This document shows positions 35,004 through 43,499 of a stretch of DNA of 64,000 bases, piece after piece (the stretch's first letter is position 1; every line of letters starts with the position of its first letter). The notes beneath the pieces are model-generated. The model made no database searches and was not told the origin of the DNA. It saw nothing but the letters and a program-made list of their open reading frames with translations. The position numbers and the translations under genes are program-made. Source of the stretch: Chloroflexus aurantiacus J-10-fl (GTDB taxonomy: Bacteria; Chloroflexota; Chloroflexia; Chloroflexales; Chloroflexaceae); assembly GCF_000018865.1 (NCBI RefSeq), contig NC_010175.1, forward strand, positions 4,774,001 to 4,838,000, given 5' to 3'.

Positions 35004-35392
35004 GCTATATTCTCGTTGTAGACGATAATTTCGATAATCGCCATATTATTGGACAGATGTTGCAATTCAGTGGCTTTACCGTTGAGCTGGTTGCTGATGC
35101 CCATTCTGCACTTCAGATCGCCCGCACGCGGCGTCCAGGTCTTATCTTGATGGATTTATCGATGCCCGGTCTTGATGGCTGGACGGCAACTGAATACGTC
35201 AGGCGTGATCCAGAATTACACTCAATCCCGATTGTCGCCGTGAGTGGTCATGTCACCCGCAACGATATTGAACGGGCAAAGCGCGCGGGATGTGTCGAGT
35301 TTCTAGCCAAACCGATTGACTACGAACATCTGATTGAGGTTGCCCGTCGCTACACCGGGCAGGCATCTCGTTCATCTTCACACACATCATGA
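35000..35392 (+). CDS. Single-domain response regulator (CheY-like receiver)
   Basis: 130 residues, receiver domain only. Acidic pair D8-D9, phospho-acceptor D52 in LILMDLSMPGLDGW, conserved T/S near VAVSGH and lysine in FLAKPIDYEHL. There is no DNA-binding domain, so the output is by protein contact or phosphorelay. I set the start at 35000, with AGGAGA upstream and ATGA overlap with the kinase. The kinase lacks its own receiver, so this is its likely partner. Confidence 0.92.
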   Translation: MSYILVVDDNFDNRHIIGQMLQFSGFTVELVADAHSALQIARTRRPGLILMDLSMPGLDGWTATEYVRRDPELHSIPIVAVSGHVTRNDIERAKRAGCVEFLAKPIDYEHLIEVARRYTGQASRSSSHTS

Positions 35393-35999
35393 ACGTACCG
35401 GTCGGTCAGGCGATGCCTGACCGACCGCGACGAGGCGGAGCCGTGGCCTGCAAGCGTCCTATTGCACGGCCATGCTCTAGGGATAGTCTGAAAGCCGGTG
35501 AACTGGCATGAACAACGTTCAAGGCTACAGGTAGGCAAAGACACGCTTACGCCTACCCATCAGTTCGTCCCCGGCACCATACGACGTAGCGCGTAGAGCT
35601 TATGTCATAAAAGCTGTGCTGTCGTGCTACCAGCCTGTCGCACAGACTCCTGAACGCTCGCCCATTACCAACGACAGTATCTCCTGTTCCCAGGCTGCCG
35701 GTATGGAAACGAGGAGCGCTAATAACCATACCATCGCCAGGGCAATCACTCGTTGGATTGGTTGCCTTGCCCGCTCGTCATGCGCGTGTCGCATCGTTTG
35801 GAGTGCGGCAGCCATGCTGCCGCAGCAGCCGTACTCACGATCCGGCGCGTGTCACGCTGTGTACCCGACCAGTCACGGGGATGCTGAGTGTTCTCGTCAC
35901 GATCATGTCGTCTGTCAATAATGAATGAGATAACTTCTAGCATACGAAACTCAGGAAGTCTATCCAGATGAATGCTGCCGTCCAGCGGTTGGCTAGTTA
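35393..35999. other. Intergenic region with one dispersed repeat
   Basis: No supported gene in about 600 bases. Positions 35393-35730 show no clear structure. A full copy of the dispersed palindromic repeat lies at about 35740-35915 (listed separately). Confidence 0.6.
35740..35915 (-). repeat. Dispersed ~170-bp palindromic repeat, copy
   Basis: Core GCGGCAGCCATGCTGCCGC, flanked by CTCGTCATGCGCGTGTCGC on the left and GATCCGGCGCGTGTCACGC plus CTCGTCACGATCATG on the right. Orientation is opposite to the copies at 39590, 49450, 59000 and 61340. Confidence 0.85.
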
Positions 36000-36008
36000 T
36001 GGTACGAT
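36000..36008 (+). promoter_or_regulatory. Extended -10 next to the methyltransferase start (probable leaderless mRNA)
   Basis: TGGTACGAT ends six bases before the ATG at 36015, so transcription would begin at or next to the start codon. Confidence 0.5.
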
Positions 36009-36014
36009 GAAGTT

Positions 36015-36842
36015 ATGGACCCTCGACTCTTACCTTTGCTTAGCTGTCCACGCCACCCAACAGTGACGTTGACAGTAGAACAGGTTGAACGTGTAGTCAA
36101 CGGTGCGATTGTGTCTGGACGGCTACGCTGTCCGGTATGCGCCACGACATACCTGATCAAAGACGGTATTCTCGACATGATCGGTCAACACCGGCCAACC
36201 AGTGCTGCGCAGGTGGTCAACGAGGTGCCGGTTGCCGCATGGGCTTACGAACGCACCTGGCGACCATTCGCGCTCAGCTTACTCAGCGGTGAGCAATTTC
36301 CCCTTACCCGCGAACTCAAACTGATTACCGGTCTGGCGGGTGCCGAGCGGGGAGGGCTGATGGTTGACGTTGGTTGTAGCAATGGTCTATACGCACGTGC
36401 ATTGGAACATGTCCGCCGTCAGCGTGGCGCCGGTGGTTTTGTGGTTGGCATTGATCTGAGTATGGCAATGCTCCAGGAAGCACAACGGCGTGCTCGCCAC
36501 GAGGGGCTGTCGATCAGCTTTATTCGTGCCAGTGCCCAGGCCATGCCCTTTGCCGATGGAACCGTCGATGCGCTGGTTATGGGGGGCAGCTTGAATGAAA
36601 TCGGCGATATTCCGGCAGCACTATCAGAATGGCGACGGCTCTTGAGTCCGCAAGGACGCGGTGTAATGATGAGCCTGGTTGCAGCATCCACACCGATTGG
36701 CCAGGGGATTCAGCAGCTCCTGGCAAGTGGTGGGCTTCAGTTTCCTTCGCTTGCTGAACTGAACCACTACTTCACCGCTGCCGGCCTGCGTCTGCGCGCC
36801 CAGTGGCAATACGGGATTGTGGTGTTTAGTGTGCTCCAGTAA
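36015..36842 (+). CDS. SAM-dependent methyltransferase with Trm112-like N-terminal zinc domain
   Basis: 275 residues. Residues 1-60 resemble a Trm112p-like domain (LLSCPRH...LRCPVCATTYLIKDGILDM), a small zinc-binding lid with cysteines C10 and the C-x-x-C pair. The class I methyltransferase follows: motif I LMVDVGCSNGLYARAL, acidic motif II VGIDLSMAMLQEAQRRA, and motif IV region MPFADGTVDALVMGGSLNEI. These resemble UbiE/ubiquinone-type or small-molecule methyltransferases, but the substrate cannot be named. No Shine-Dalgarno sequence is near the start, consistent with a leaderless message. The tRNA-His gene follows in the same direction. Confidence 0.82.
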   Translation: MDPRLLPLLSCPRHPTVTLTVEQVERVVNGAIVSGRLRCPVCATTYLIKDGILDMIGQHRPTSAAQVVNEVPVAAWAYERTWRPFALSLLSGEQFPLTRELKLITGLAGAERGGLMVDVGCSNGLYARALEHVRRQRGAGGFVVGIDLSMAMLQEAQRRARHEGLSISFIRASAQAMPFADGTVDALVMGGSLNEIGDIPAALSEWRRLLSPQGRGVMMSLVAASTPIGQGIQQLLASGGLQFPSLAELNHYFTAAGLRLRAQWQYGIVVFSVLQ

Positions 36843-36853
36843 TGCTCATCTAT

Positions 36854-36882
36854 TTGACGAGAAGGGCCGGTTATGCTATATT
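36854..36882 (+). promoter_or_regulatory. tRNA-His promoter
   Basis: TTGACG (36854-36859), 17-base spacer, TATATT (36877-36882). Start near 36889, just before the tRNA. Confidence 0.85.
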
Positions 36883-36896
36883 CATAATCGTTGTAC

Positions 36897-36972
36897 GGTG
36901 CCTGTAGCTCAACGGCAGAGCGCCTGACTGTGGATCAGGAAGTTGTGGGTTCGAATCCCATCAGGCACCCCA
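36897..36972 (+). tRNA. tRNA-His (GTG anticodon)
   Basis: Full cloverleaf. G-1 at 36897 opposite C73, acceptor stem GTGCCTG/CAGGCAC, D-arm GCTC-AACGGCA-GAGC, anticodon stem CCTGA/TCAGG with loop CTGTGGA (anticodon GTG at 36930-36932), T-arm GTGGG-TTCGAAT-CCCAT and an encoded CCA at 36970-36972. The extra 5' G is the identity mark of histidine tRNA. Confidence 0.97.
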
Positions 36973-36983
36973 CACGAATGAAA

Positions 36984-37009
36984 AGCTGGGAGTTATCCCG
37001 GCTTTTTTT
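36984..37009 (+). terminator. Rho-independent terminator of tRNA-His
   Basis: AGCTGGGA - GTTA - TCCCGGCT hairpin (8-bp stem, 4-base loop) followed by seven T residues. Confidence 0.92.
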
Positions 37010-37021
37010 GTACCAGACGCT

Positions 37022-37426
37022 ATGGCCCACAAAACCGTTATTCCTTTCCAGAATGCCCTGGTCGTATTAATGGACTCCATCTCATACCTCAACGAACACG
37101 ATCAGGGGGCATTCGTGGTGAGCGGCTCGCACGGTGGTATCAGCTCGGCCCGTTACGCGCTCGCGGTGTCGCTGAGAGGTGTTGTCTTCAACGATGCCGG
37201 CATTGGCAAAGATCAGGCCGGTATTGCCGGCCTGGAGCTACTCGATACCGCTGGTGTTCCGGCAATCGCGGTTGCTCACACCAGCGCTCGTATCGGTGAT
37301 GCTGCCGACACGTGGGCTAATGGCCTGGTCAGTGCCTTCAACCAGGCTGCGGCAGCACGTGGTGTACGCATGCACCTATCGGTACAGGAAGCTGCAACCT
37401 GCATCCTCTCCGACAACGTCAGATAA
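37022..37426 (+). CDS. Conserved-looking small protein of unknown function
   Basis: 134 residues beginning 13 bases after the tRNA terminator. Glycine- and alanine-rich, with FVVSGSHGGISSARYAL, VVFNDAGIGKDQAGI and a later SARIGDAADTW, patterns that look like conserved loops of an enzyme or binding protein. I do not recognise the family reliably. No ribosome site is visible before the ATG, and no promoter between terminator and gene, so expression may depend on a leaderless start inside 37005-37022 or on readthrough. Codon pattern looks coding. Confidence 0.6.
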   Translation: MAHKTVIPFQNALVVLMDSISYLNEHDQGAFVVSGSHGGISSARYALAVSLRGVVFNDAGIGKDQAGIAGLELLDTAGVPAIAVAHTSARIGDAADTWANGLVSAFNQAAAARGVRMHLSVQEAATCILSDNVR

Positions 37427-37603
37427 ACAGTTGCGCGAACTGTGCGATACGCACGAAACCCGGGCAAAACCGGTCATGGTGTCCTGTAGACACCCCACTC
37501 TGACAAACTTTTTACCCAGGTTCAGTTGCGTAGCGGCTGCGAGTGCGATATACTCAGCAATAGCCGGTAAAAAGCGTATCGTATAGTTATAGACAGGTGG
37601 CTT

Positions 37604-37882
37604 GTGGATCTTGTTCGTGCTCATGTCTTTATTTCCGGTCGCGTACAAGGGGTGAGTTTCCGGGCGTACACACGCGACCGGGCGCGGGAAGCGCAAGTCA
37701 AAGGGTGGGTACGGAACCTGAGCGATGGTCGCGTGGAGGCAGTCTTTGAAGGAACACGACCAGCCGTTCAAAAACTCATCAGTTGGTGCTACAGTGGCCC
37801 CAGTCAGGCGCAAGTCGAACGGGTCGAAGTTCACTGGGAAGAGCCGACTGGTAAAGAAGGGATCTTTACCATTGTCTGGTAG
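37604..37882 (+). CDS. acyP: Acylphosphatase
   Basis: 92 residues, standard size. Hydrolyses acyl phosphates such as acetyl phosphate. GRVQGVSFRAYTRDRA contains the catalytic arginine (R20) and GWVRNLSDGRVEAVFEG the catalytic asparagine (N38). Starts at a GTG (37604) with ACAGGTGG upstream. A long unrelated open frame crosses it from 37725; the true start of that downstream membrane protein is after this gene. Confidence 0.95.
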   Translation: MDLVRAHVFISGRVQGVSFRAYTRDRAREAQVKGWVRNLSDGRVEAVFEGTRPAVQKLISWCYSGPSQAQVERVEVHWEEPTGKEGIFTIVW

Positions 37883-38003
37883 AGAGAAACGCCGCACAAT
37901 AAAACGGGGAAGAGCGATTGTGCAGAAACAAAAGCGTTCTCCGCATAGTGCTGTTACTCCTGTCAGCATCGAAACAGAGACTCCGCGGCGTGAAAGGACA
38001 CAT

Positions 38004-39053
38004 ATGGGAGTCAAACGGTGGAAACTGATTACCAGTGCCCTGATTAGCATCGGTATCGCTACTCTGGCGATCCTTAACCGTGAATGGATAGTAGAAGCGT
38101 TCAGCCTTTTGAATGAAGCCAAACATGGCTGGCTCCTGGTGGCGCTGGTGTTGATAGCCATCAGTTATCTGATGAGCGCACAGGTCTTTAATCTCGTGCT
38201 CCATTCACTTGGCTACCGCATAGGTCTTCTCCGTCTTTGGGCAACTGCTCTCACTGCGATTATCATCAGTCAGTCGGTACCTGCCGGCGGCGTTGGTAGC
38301 TATGCGTTTCTTATGAGCTACTTCAATCGCCGTGGCATTCGTGCCGGCGAATCGGCATTACTGGCTTCCCTGGAGACGCTGAGTTATGTGGTTGCCATGC
38401 TGCTGGTCTTCTCGTTTAGCCTCGGCTATTTTGCCTGGCGTGGCCTTGAAGCGACCGGTGCCAGCTATATCGCCGGTCTGGTGGGTCTTTCAGTGATCGG
38501 TATTGCGATCTTTGTCCTGAGCCGTAGTGAGCAGACGCTACGCCAATGGCTCGGTGGTCTGCAATCTCGGGTTGGCCGCCTCATCGGTAAGCAGTGGAGT
38601 AGTGCCTGGATTGATCGCATTGTTGCCGATTTGGCCCGTGGGCGTAGCCTGCTCATTCATCGTCGCCGTGATGTTATGATGCTGGTTTTGATACAGTTAA
38701 CTGCCCTCAGCGGTCATAGCCTGGCGATGTTGATCGTGTTGCACGCTCTGGGGACTGATGTCAGTTTTGCGGTGGTGCTGGCAGCGTTCGGGGTGGCACT
38801 GGTAACGTCTACATTTAATGTTTTGCCCGGTGGTGGTGGTACGGTTGAGGCTGCGCTGGTAGCCGTGCTGAGCCAGATGGGAGTAGGCCCGGCAGCAGTG
38901 CCGGCTGCGATTATTTTCCGTCTCTTCAACTACTGGCTGGCCGCTCCTATTGCCGCAATTTGTTACCACTGGCTGATGCACGAGCCGGTAACACCACTGG
39001 TACGCAGTTCAAAAGTGCGCACCAGCTCGTTAGAGGCATCGTCGCACGACTAA
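38004..39053 (+). CDS. Flippase-like / lysylphosphatidylglycerol synthase TM-region family membrane protein
   Basis: About 349 residues with seven to eight helices. QSVPAGGVGSYAFLMSYFNRRG and, later, FNVLPGGGGTVEAALVAVLSQMGV are the two conserved glycine-rich motifs of the UPF0104/LPG_synthase_TM family, members of which move lipids or polyprenol-linked sugars across the membrane. ATG at 38004 has AAGGA upstream; an in-frame GTG at 37920 would add a 28-residue basic tail. A paralogue of the same family lies at 56480-57511. Transported lipid is unknown. Confidence 0.82.
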   Translation: MGVKRWKLITSALISIGIATLAILNREWIVEAFSLLNEAKHGWLLVALVLIAISYLMSAQVFNLVLHSLGYRIGLLRLWATALTAIIISQSVPAGGVGSYAFLMSYFNRRGIRAGESALLASLETLSYVVAMLLVFSFSLGYFAWRGLEATGASYIAGLVGLSVIGIAIFVLSRSEQTLRQWLGGLQSRVGRLIGKQWSSAWIDRIVADLARGRSLLIHRRRDVMMLVLIQLTALSGHSLAMLIVLHALGTDVSFAVVLAAFGVALVTSTFNVLPGGGGTVEAALVAVLSQMGVGPAAVPAAIIFRLFNYWLAAPIAAICYHWLMHEPVTPLVRSSKVRTSSLEASSHD

Positions 39054-39081
39054 ATGACCAGCCGACGCACAAGGGGGGGTT

Positions 39082-39576
39082 ATGAACAAAAGTGTCGTCG
39101 AGAATCTGCGACGGGTCGAGCTGTTGAGCGGTCTGAGTGATGAAGAGTTGTTGCAGATTGCCACTATCTGCAAGGTGAGACGGCTTGCCGGCGGCCAGCA
39201 CGTATTTAACGAAGGTGATGAGGGTGACGAGCTGTTCGTCATTCACGAGGGTTGTGTGCGCATTGTGATCAACACTCGTGGCCCTGACGGAACATTCACG
39301 CCTTCAACCATCAATCTGCTCTACAGCGGCCAGAGCTTTGGTGAGATGGTGCTCCTCGGTGGTGCTACTCGCTCCGCAACGGTGGTCTGTGTTGATCCAT
39401 GCGTATTACTGGTCATTCGTGAACGCGATTTTGCCGCGTTATGCGAACGCAACCCGCGGATCGGGTATCTGGTGATGCGCAATATGGCTGCCGATCTCGC
39501 GTATAAACTCCGCTCATCGAATTTACTTCTCCGCGGCAATATTCGCTGGCAGCAGGGTGAGCTTGGTAAGCGTTGA
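39082..39576 (+). CDS. Stand-alone cyclic-nucleotide-binding-domain protein
   Basis: 164 residues. One CRP-type cNMP-binding domain: GGQHVFNEGDEGDELFVIHEG, and a phosphate-binding cassette region GQSFGEMVLLGGATRSATVVC with E in the expected place and R replaced in part of the usual R-A-A (here R-S-A). No DNA-binding helix-turn-helix follows; the last 40 residues are a helical tail (VMRNMAADLAYKLRSSN). So it acts through protein contacts rather than as a regulator of promoters. It follows the flippase-like gene by 28 bases and is probably in its operon. Confidence 0.85.
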   Translation: MNKSVVENLRRVELLSGLSDEELLQIATICKVRRLAGGQHVFNEGDEGDELFVIHEGCVRIVINTRGPDGTFTPSTINLLYSGQSFGEMVLLGGATRSATVVCVDPCVLLVIRERDFAALCERNPRIGYLVMRNMAADLAYKLRSSNLLLRGNIRWQQGELGKR

Positions 39577-39589
39577 ATGGCATGGTTGA

Positions 39590-39710
39590 ATGGCATGACA
39601 TGCGCCGGATCGTGAGCACGGCTGGTGCGGCAGCCATGCTGCCGCACTCCAAAAACTGCGACGTGCGCATGATAAACGAGCAAGATCACCAATCTAACGT
39701 AACGATGATG
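39590..39710 (+). repeat. Dispersed palindromic repeat, copy
   Basis: Contains CGCCGGATCGTGAGCACGGC, core CGGCAGCCATGCTGCCG and CTGCGACGTGCGCATGATAAACGAGC. Same element as 49450, 59000 and 61340. Confidence 0.85.
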
Positions 39711-39725
39711 GGGATCACCTGTATG

Positions 39726-40151
39726 TTACAGATAGACAGGTGCCGTAGGGGCGGGTTGAGAACCCGCCCCTACGCGATCTCCCCGGCGTAGCGGCAGCCA
39801 GAGGCGTTGGAACGCGGTTTGGATGGCGTAACGGGTCAATGTCCGTCGCAATGCCTGACGACGGTCTTCGGTTGGCACACGGGTCACCGCACCACGGCGG
39901 TAACGCTCGGCAACGCAGGCAGTTGCAATACCGTAAATGGTCGTTGCGTGTTCTGGAAACAGATGTGCCAGACGTTGTGCATATTCCGCCGGCGTCTCTG
40001 CGGGGTGTTGAGGCAGACCGGCAATATTGGCCAGCCAGCCCATCTCTGCATAGGCCGCAGCAAACAGGCGGAGACCGCGCAATTCGCGCGCAAGCCACAA
40101 CCGGACGCTGAGCATAATCAGGCCAATCCCCATCAGTATAACCAGTACCAC
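39726..40151 (-). pseudogene. Duplicated C-terminal fragment of the transglutaminase-like gene
   Basis: A 141-residue open frame that is nearly identical to the last ~135 residues of the neighbouring transglutaminase-like protein, from VVLVILMGIGLIMLSVRLWLA to RRGDRVGAGS. The DNA blocks 39761-40169 and 40262-40670 match over 409 bases with an exact offset of 501 bases and only scattered differences. It lacks the rest of the protein, a start region and a ribosome site, so it is a dead or very recent partial duplicate. Palindromes of the GGGGCGGGTT type lie at the junction. Confidence 0.88.
39745..39773. repeat. GTAGGGGCGGGTT-type palindromic repeat
   Basis: GTAGGGGCGGGTT and AACCCGCCCCTAC arms. 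It sits at the end of the duplicated gene fragment. Confidence 0.8.
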
Positions 40152-40168
40152 CGAAAACCAGCCGGTCA

Positions 40169-40275
40169 GGGGCGGGCTGAGAACCCTGGGCGGGTTTAGA
40201 CCCCACGGTGGGTTTAGAACCCTGGGCGGGTTGAGAACCCGCCCCTACCGGGCAGGTTTGGAACCCGCCCCTACG
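40169..40275. repeat. Cluster of GGGCGGGTT-type palindromic units between the duplicates
   Basis: Four to five degenerate units of GGGCGGGTTNNGAACCC(GCCCC) in a row, ending at the stop of the full-length gene. Probable site of the recombination that copied the 3' end. Confidence 0.75.
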
Positions 40276-42644
40276 CGATCTCCCCGGCGTAGTGGCAGCC
40301 AGAGGCGTTGGAAGGCGGTTTGGATGGCGTAACGAGTCAGTGCCCGTCGCAATGCCTGACGACGGTCTTCGGTTGGCACGCGGGTCACCGCACCACGGCG
40401 ATAACGCTCGGCAATGTAGGCGGTTGCGATACCGTGAATGGTCGTTGCGTGTTCAGGAAACAGGTGTGCCAGACGTTGTGCATATTCCGCCGGCGTCTCT
40501 GCGGGGTGTTGAGGCAGACCGGCAATATTGGCCAGCCAGCCCATCTCTGCATAGGCCGCAGCAGACAGGCGGAGACCGCGCAATTCGTGCGCAAGCCACA
40601 ACCGGACACTGAGCATAATCAGGCCAATCCCCATCAGTATAACCAATACCACAGAGAACCAGCCGGTCAGTAGGCTACTGCCAGCCGCAGAGGGATTGTT
40701 CGCTGCTGTCGAGCTGGCAGCACCACTATTCACACCGCTGGCAGTGAGATCGTCCTCAAGCTCCTCGAAGCGACCTGGGTCGGGCACGGTGCCGCCGAAG
40801 CTGCCGGCAACTCCCTCTTCTTCCTCACCGAATGCTGATTGCAAAGGCCGCTCTGGAAGCGAGGTATAACTCGCCGCTGTTGGCTCAAACCGTTCCCAGC
40901 CAATACCGGGGAAGTAGACTTCGGGCCAGCTATGCGCAACGTTCTCGCGTACCAGGTAGATACCCTGTTCTGGGTCATAATCACCACTGGCGTAGCCACG
41001 CACCCACCGCGCCGGAACCCCAACCGAACGCAGCATCACCACCATCGCCGAGGCAAAGTAGTCGCAATAGCCGGCTCGCTGCTCGAAGAGGAACCAGTCG
41101 ACCAGATCAACATTGCTGGGTGGAGGAGGGATGTCCTCGCTGTAGGTCAGGCGGCGTAGGTAATCCTGAATCGCAATCGCCTGATCGTAGGGTGTTTCGG
41201 CATTAGCTGCGGCAATCACCCGCGCTGCTTCAGCCCGCACGCGTGCCGGCAAGTCAGGCGGTAATTGCAGGTAGCGTTCCCGAACCCACTGCGGGTAATC
41301 GGTGCCGGCATTCCGCAGGCTCTGCACATCAGCAACCGAAACCAACGCCGTCACGGTATAGGTCGTTTCTGCACTGAGTGGCGTCAGCGAGGTGACCAGT
41401 GATACATCATCGTAAATCGGCGTGATACCGCCATTCTCGTCACGGCCAACCAGGTGCTCAACCTGAGCCGGCAAGCTGAATTGCACCGGTGTTCCACCAA
41501 AAGACAGCAGATCATCATTCCGCTCTTGGGCCAGCGTGATCGTTTGAGTAATCAATCGCCGCGCTCGCCGATCAGTCACCGGCAGCGTTTCACCGGCAGC
41601 CAGTGGCGTCCGCGCCTGTTCGGCAGTAGCGACACCCAGGGCCGAACGAGCCAATTCCCCCGTCGTATTAACCCAGCCCGAACCGTCGTAGCGATCAAAC
41701 GCAACGGCTCGCCAGTATTCAAGGCGTGATGAGCGTACCGTCATCACTAGATCGAGACCCGGTGATCGCGCCCCACCGAGCGGCGCCGTGCGGGCAGTAA
41801 ACGAGATGCTCCCGGCACCGGGTGGGGCATTAATGGTGCTAAAGGCATCTTCCCACGCGGCACGAGCCATGCGAAACGGGATGCGTAGCGTCTCCCATGT
41901 CTGCGCTGCACGTTCGCTGGTAATGGTTGAGGGAAGAAAAGCCGTTAGCAGGATGAGCACTACCCCCACAACTGTTGCTGCCCACATTGCGCGGAGGGGC
42001 AACAGGTCTGGATAATTGATCTGTTGAGCTTCCCAGGCAGCTCGACGCTGCATCACGTGGTGATACACCAGCAGCAACAAAGCACAGGCAATCAACACCA
42101 GTGCTTCTGTATCCGGTTTAGGCAGGACATAGGTATAGTTAACCAGAAATACCGTACCGTTCGCGATGACAGGCAGCCAGGGACGGCGTTGGCGAAAGAC
42201 TGCCCACACTGTTGCGTAGACCAGCCACCACGAAAGAAAGGCAAGTGCAACAACAAACAGCACAATATCTTCGCCACGACCACCACTGGCGAGCACGCGG
42301 ACCCAGCCAATAATCCGAATCACCAGCTCGGCAGCCTGATCGCGCCAACTGGTCAGGCGCTCATCGAGCAAGGGGCCGACCTGTTGCACAATCCAGACCC
42401 ACGCCAACAGGAACGAGACCGTGTGGGCCGCCCAGCGATGAAGACGTTGCCAGTTTACCAACACCAGGCTAACCACGAACGCCATCGTGCCGACCGCGGG
42501 CAAAATCGACAGACCTGTGGCCCAGCCGGAGATAGCCAGGCTACGAATAACCGCACCGGTTAAAAGCCCAATCAGCCCAAGACCCGGTAGCATCCACCAG
42601 ATGTTCAGCGAACTGGTTGAAACTGACAACGAAGAACGGTTCAT
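40245..42644 (-). CDS. Transglutaminase-like membrane protein (DUF3488/Transglut_core/DUF4129)
   Basis: 799 residues. Six to seven N-terminal helices (about 1-250, DUF3488-like), a large extracytoplasmic part with the transglutaminase core, QRAGYCDYFASAMVVMLRSVGVPARWVRGY (catalytic Cys), a later NVAHSWPEVYF (His) and ERFEPTAA, then one further helix near 675-695 and a DUF4129-like cytoplasmic tail. Such proteins are thought to act on envelope or peptide substrates; the reaction is unproven. Starts five bases after tatD. Its final 135 codons have been copied downstream, and its last residues run into palindromic repeat DNA, so the natural C-terminus may have been replaced. Confidence 0.88.
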   Translation of the reverse strand: MNRSSLSVSTSSLNIWWMLPGLGLIGLLTGAVIRSLAISGWATGLSILPAVGTMAFVVSLVLVNWQRLHRWAAHTVSFLLAWVWIVQQVGPLLDERLTSWRDQAAELVIRIIGWVRVLASGGRGEDIVLFVVALAFLSWWLVYATVWAVFRQRRPWLPVIANGTVFLVNYTYVLPKPDTEALVLIACALLLLVYHHVMQRRAAWEAQQINYPDLLPLRAMWAATVVGVVLILLTAFLPSTITSERAAQTWETLRIPFRMARAAWEDAFSTINAPPGAGSISFTARTAPLGGARSPGLDLVMTVRSSRLEYWRAVAFDRYDGSGWVNTTGELARSALGVATAEQARTPLAAGETLPVTDRRARRLITQTITLAQERNDDLLSFGGTPVQFSLPAQVEHLVGRDENGGITPIYDDVSLVTSLTPLSAETTYTVTALVSVADVQSLRNAGTDYPQWVRERYLQLPPDLPARVRAEAARVIAAANAETPYDQAIAIQDYLRRLTYSEDIPPPPSNVDLVDWFLFEQRAGYCDYFASAMVVMLRSVGVPARWVRGYASGDYDPEQGIYLVRENVAHSWPEVYFPGIGWERFEPTAASYTSLPERPLQSAFGEEEEGVAGSFGGTVPDPGRFEELEDDLTASGVNSGAASSTAANNPSAAGSSLLTGWFSVVLVILMGIGLIMLSVRLWLAHELRGLRLSAAAYAEMGWLANIAGLPQHPAETPAEYAQRLAHLFPEHATTIHGIATAYIAERYRRGAVTRVPTEDRRQALRRALTRYAIQTAFQRLWLPLRRGDRVGAGSKPAR

Positions 42645-42649
42645 ACTTG

Positions 42650-43447
42650 CTATCCTAAAGCAGTGGACAGACGGGGAAATGCGTGTAACGTATTCTGCCA
42701 GAGCTGTGGTGCCAGAGCGTCCAGCGTCTGCCCACGCAGTTCAGCCAGTTTCTGCCCGATATATACCAGTCGACTCGGTTCATTGCGCTGCCCACGGTGT
42801 GGATGGGGACTGAGGTAGGGGCTATCGGTCTCGATCAACAGCCGATCCGCCGGTGCCAGACGAGCTACTTCGTGTAAGGCTACAGATTTGGGAAACGTCA
42901 GCGGGCCTGACAGCGAGAGATAAAAGCCCAATTCCAAACACTCCTGTGCAGCAGCCCAATCACCTGAGAATGAATGCATGATCCCCGGCCCACGGGCGGC
43001 ATCGCGCAACACGGCAATCGTCTCGGCCATCGCATCTCGCGAGTGGATCACAACCGGCAAGCCCAGCTCACCGGCCAGCGCCAGTTGGGCACGAAACGCC
43101 GCATCCTGCTCACTTGGTGGCGATTTCATCCAGTAGTAGTCGAGACCAATCTCACCAATCGCGACCACCTTCGGATGGGCGGCCAGCCTGCGTATCTGGT
43201 CAATCCAATCGCCTGGCAGATCGTGCAGATGATTGGGCTGAATCCCAACAACCGCAAATACCGCCGGATGCGCATTCGCCAGCGCGACTGCCGCGTGACT
43301 GGATGCCAGATCGTAGCCAATCTCGATCATCGCTGCGACCCCGGCATCGATGGCCCGCAAGATGACCGCACTGCGATCCTCGTTGAATTGTTCCGACGCG
43401 AGATGGAGATGGGTGTCAATTAAGCGTAGTGTAGATTTCATAGGCAT
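42650..43447 (-). CDS. tatD: TatD-family metal-dependent deoxyribonuclease/hydrolase
   Basis: 265 residues. (beta/alpha)8 metal-dependent hydrolase: DTHLHLA at the N-terminus, GEIGLDYYWMKSP with the metal-bridging Glu, PVVIHSRDA, GIMHSFSGDW and LLIETDSPYLSPHPHRGQRNEP. These are the standard TatD motifs. An extended -10 lies eight bases before the first ATG (43447), so the message is probably leaderless; the ATG at 43441 is an alternative. First gene of an operon with the transglutaminase-like protein. YcfH/TatD substrates include 3'-ended DNA in repair; the exact role is not readable here. Confidence 0.92.
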   Translation of the reverse strand: MPMKSTLRLIDTHLHLASEQFNEDRSAVILRAIDAGVAAMIEIGYDLASSHAAVALANAHPAVFAVVGIQPNHLHDLPGDWIDQIRRLAAHPKVVAIGEIGLDYYWMKSPPSEQDAAFRAQLALAGELGLPVVIHSRDAMAETIAVLRDAARGPGIMHSFSGDWAAAQECLELGFYLSLSGPLTFPKSVALHEVARLAPADRLLIETDSPYLSPHPHRGQRNEPSRLVYIGQKLAELRGQTLDALAPQLWQNTLHAFPRLSTALG

Positions 43448-43455
43448 CCCACATC

Positions 43456-43464
43456 ATTGTAGCA
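43456..43464 (-). promoter_or_regulatory. Extended -10 of the tatD operon (probable leaderless mRNA)
   Basis: Minus strand TGCTACAAT, ending eight bases before ATG 43447. Confidence 0.6.
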
Positions 43465-43499
43465 TACATGCCCATACCAGGTCAGGTGTATTATAACGG

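Noticed and set aside
37725-38003. 93-residue N-terminal extension of the flippase-like protein
   Set aside because: It overlaps the acylphosphatase gene in another frame and reads as unconserved basic sequence; a ribosome site precedes ATG 38004.
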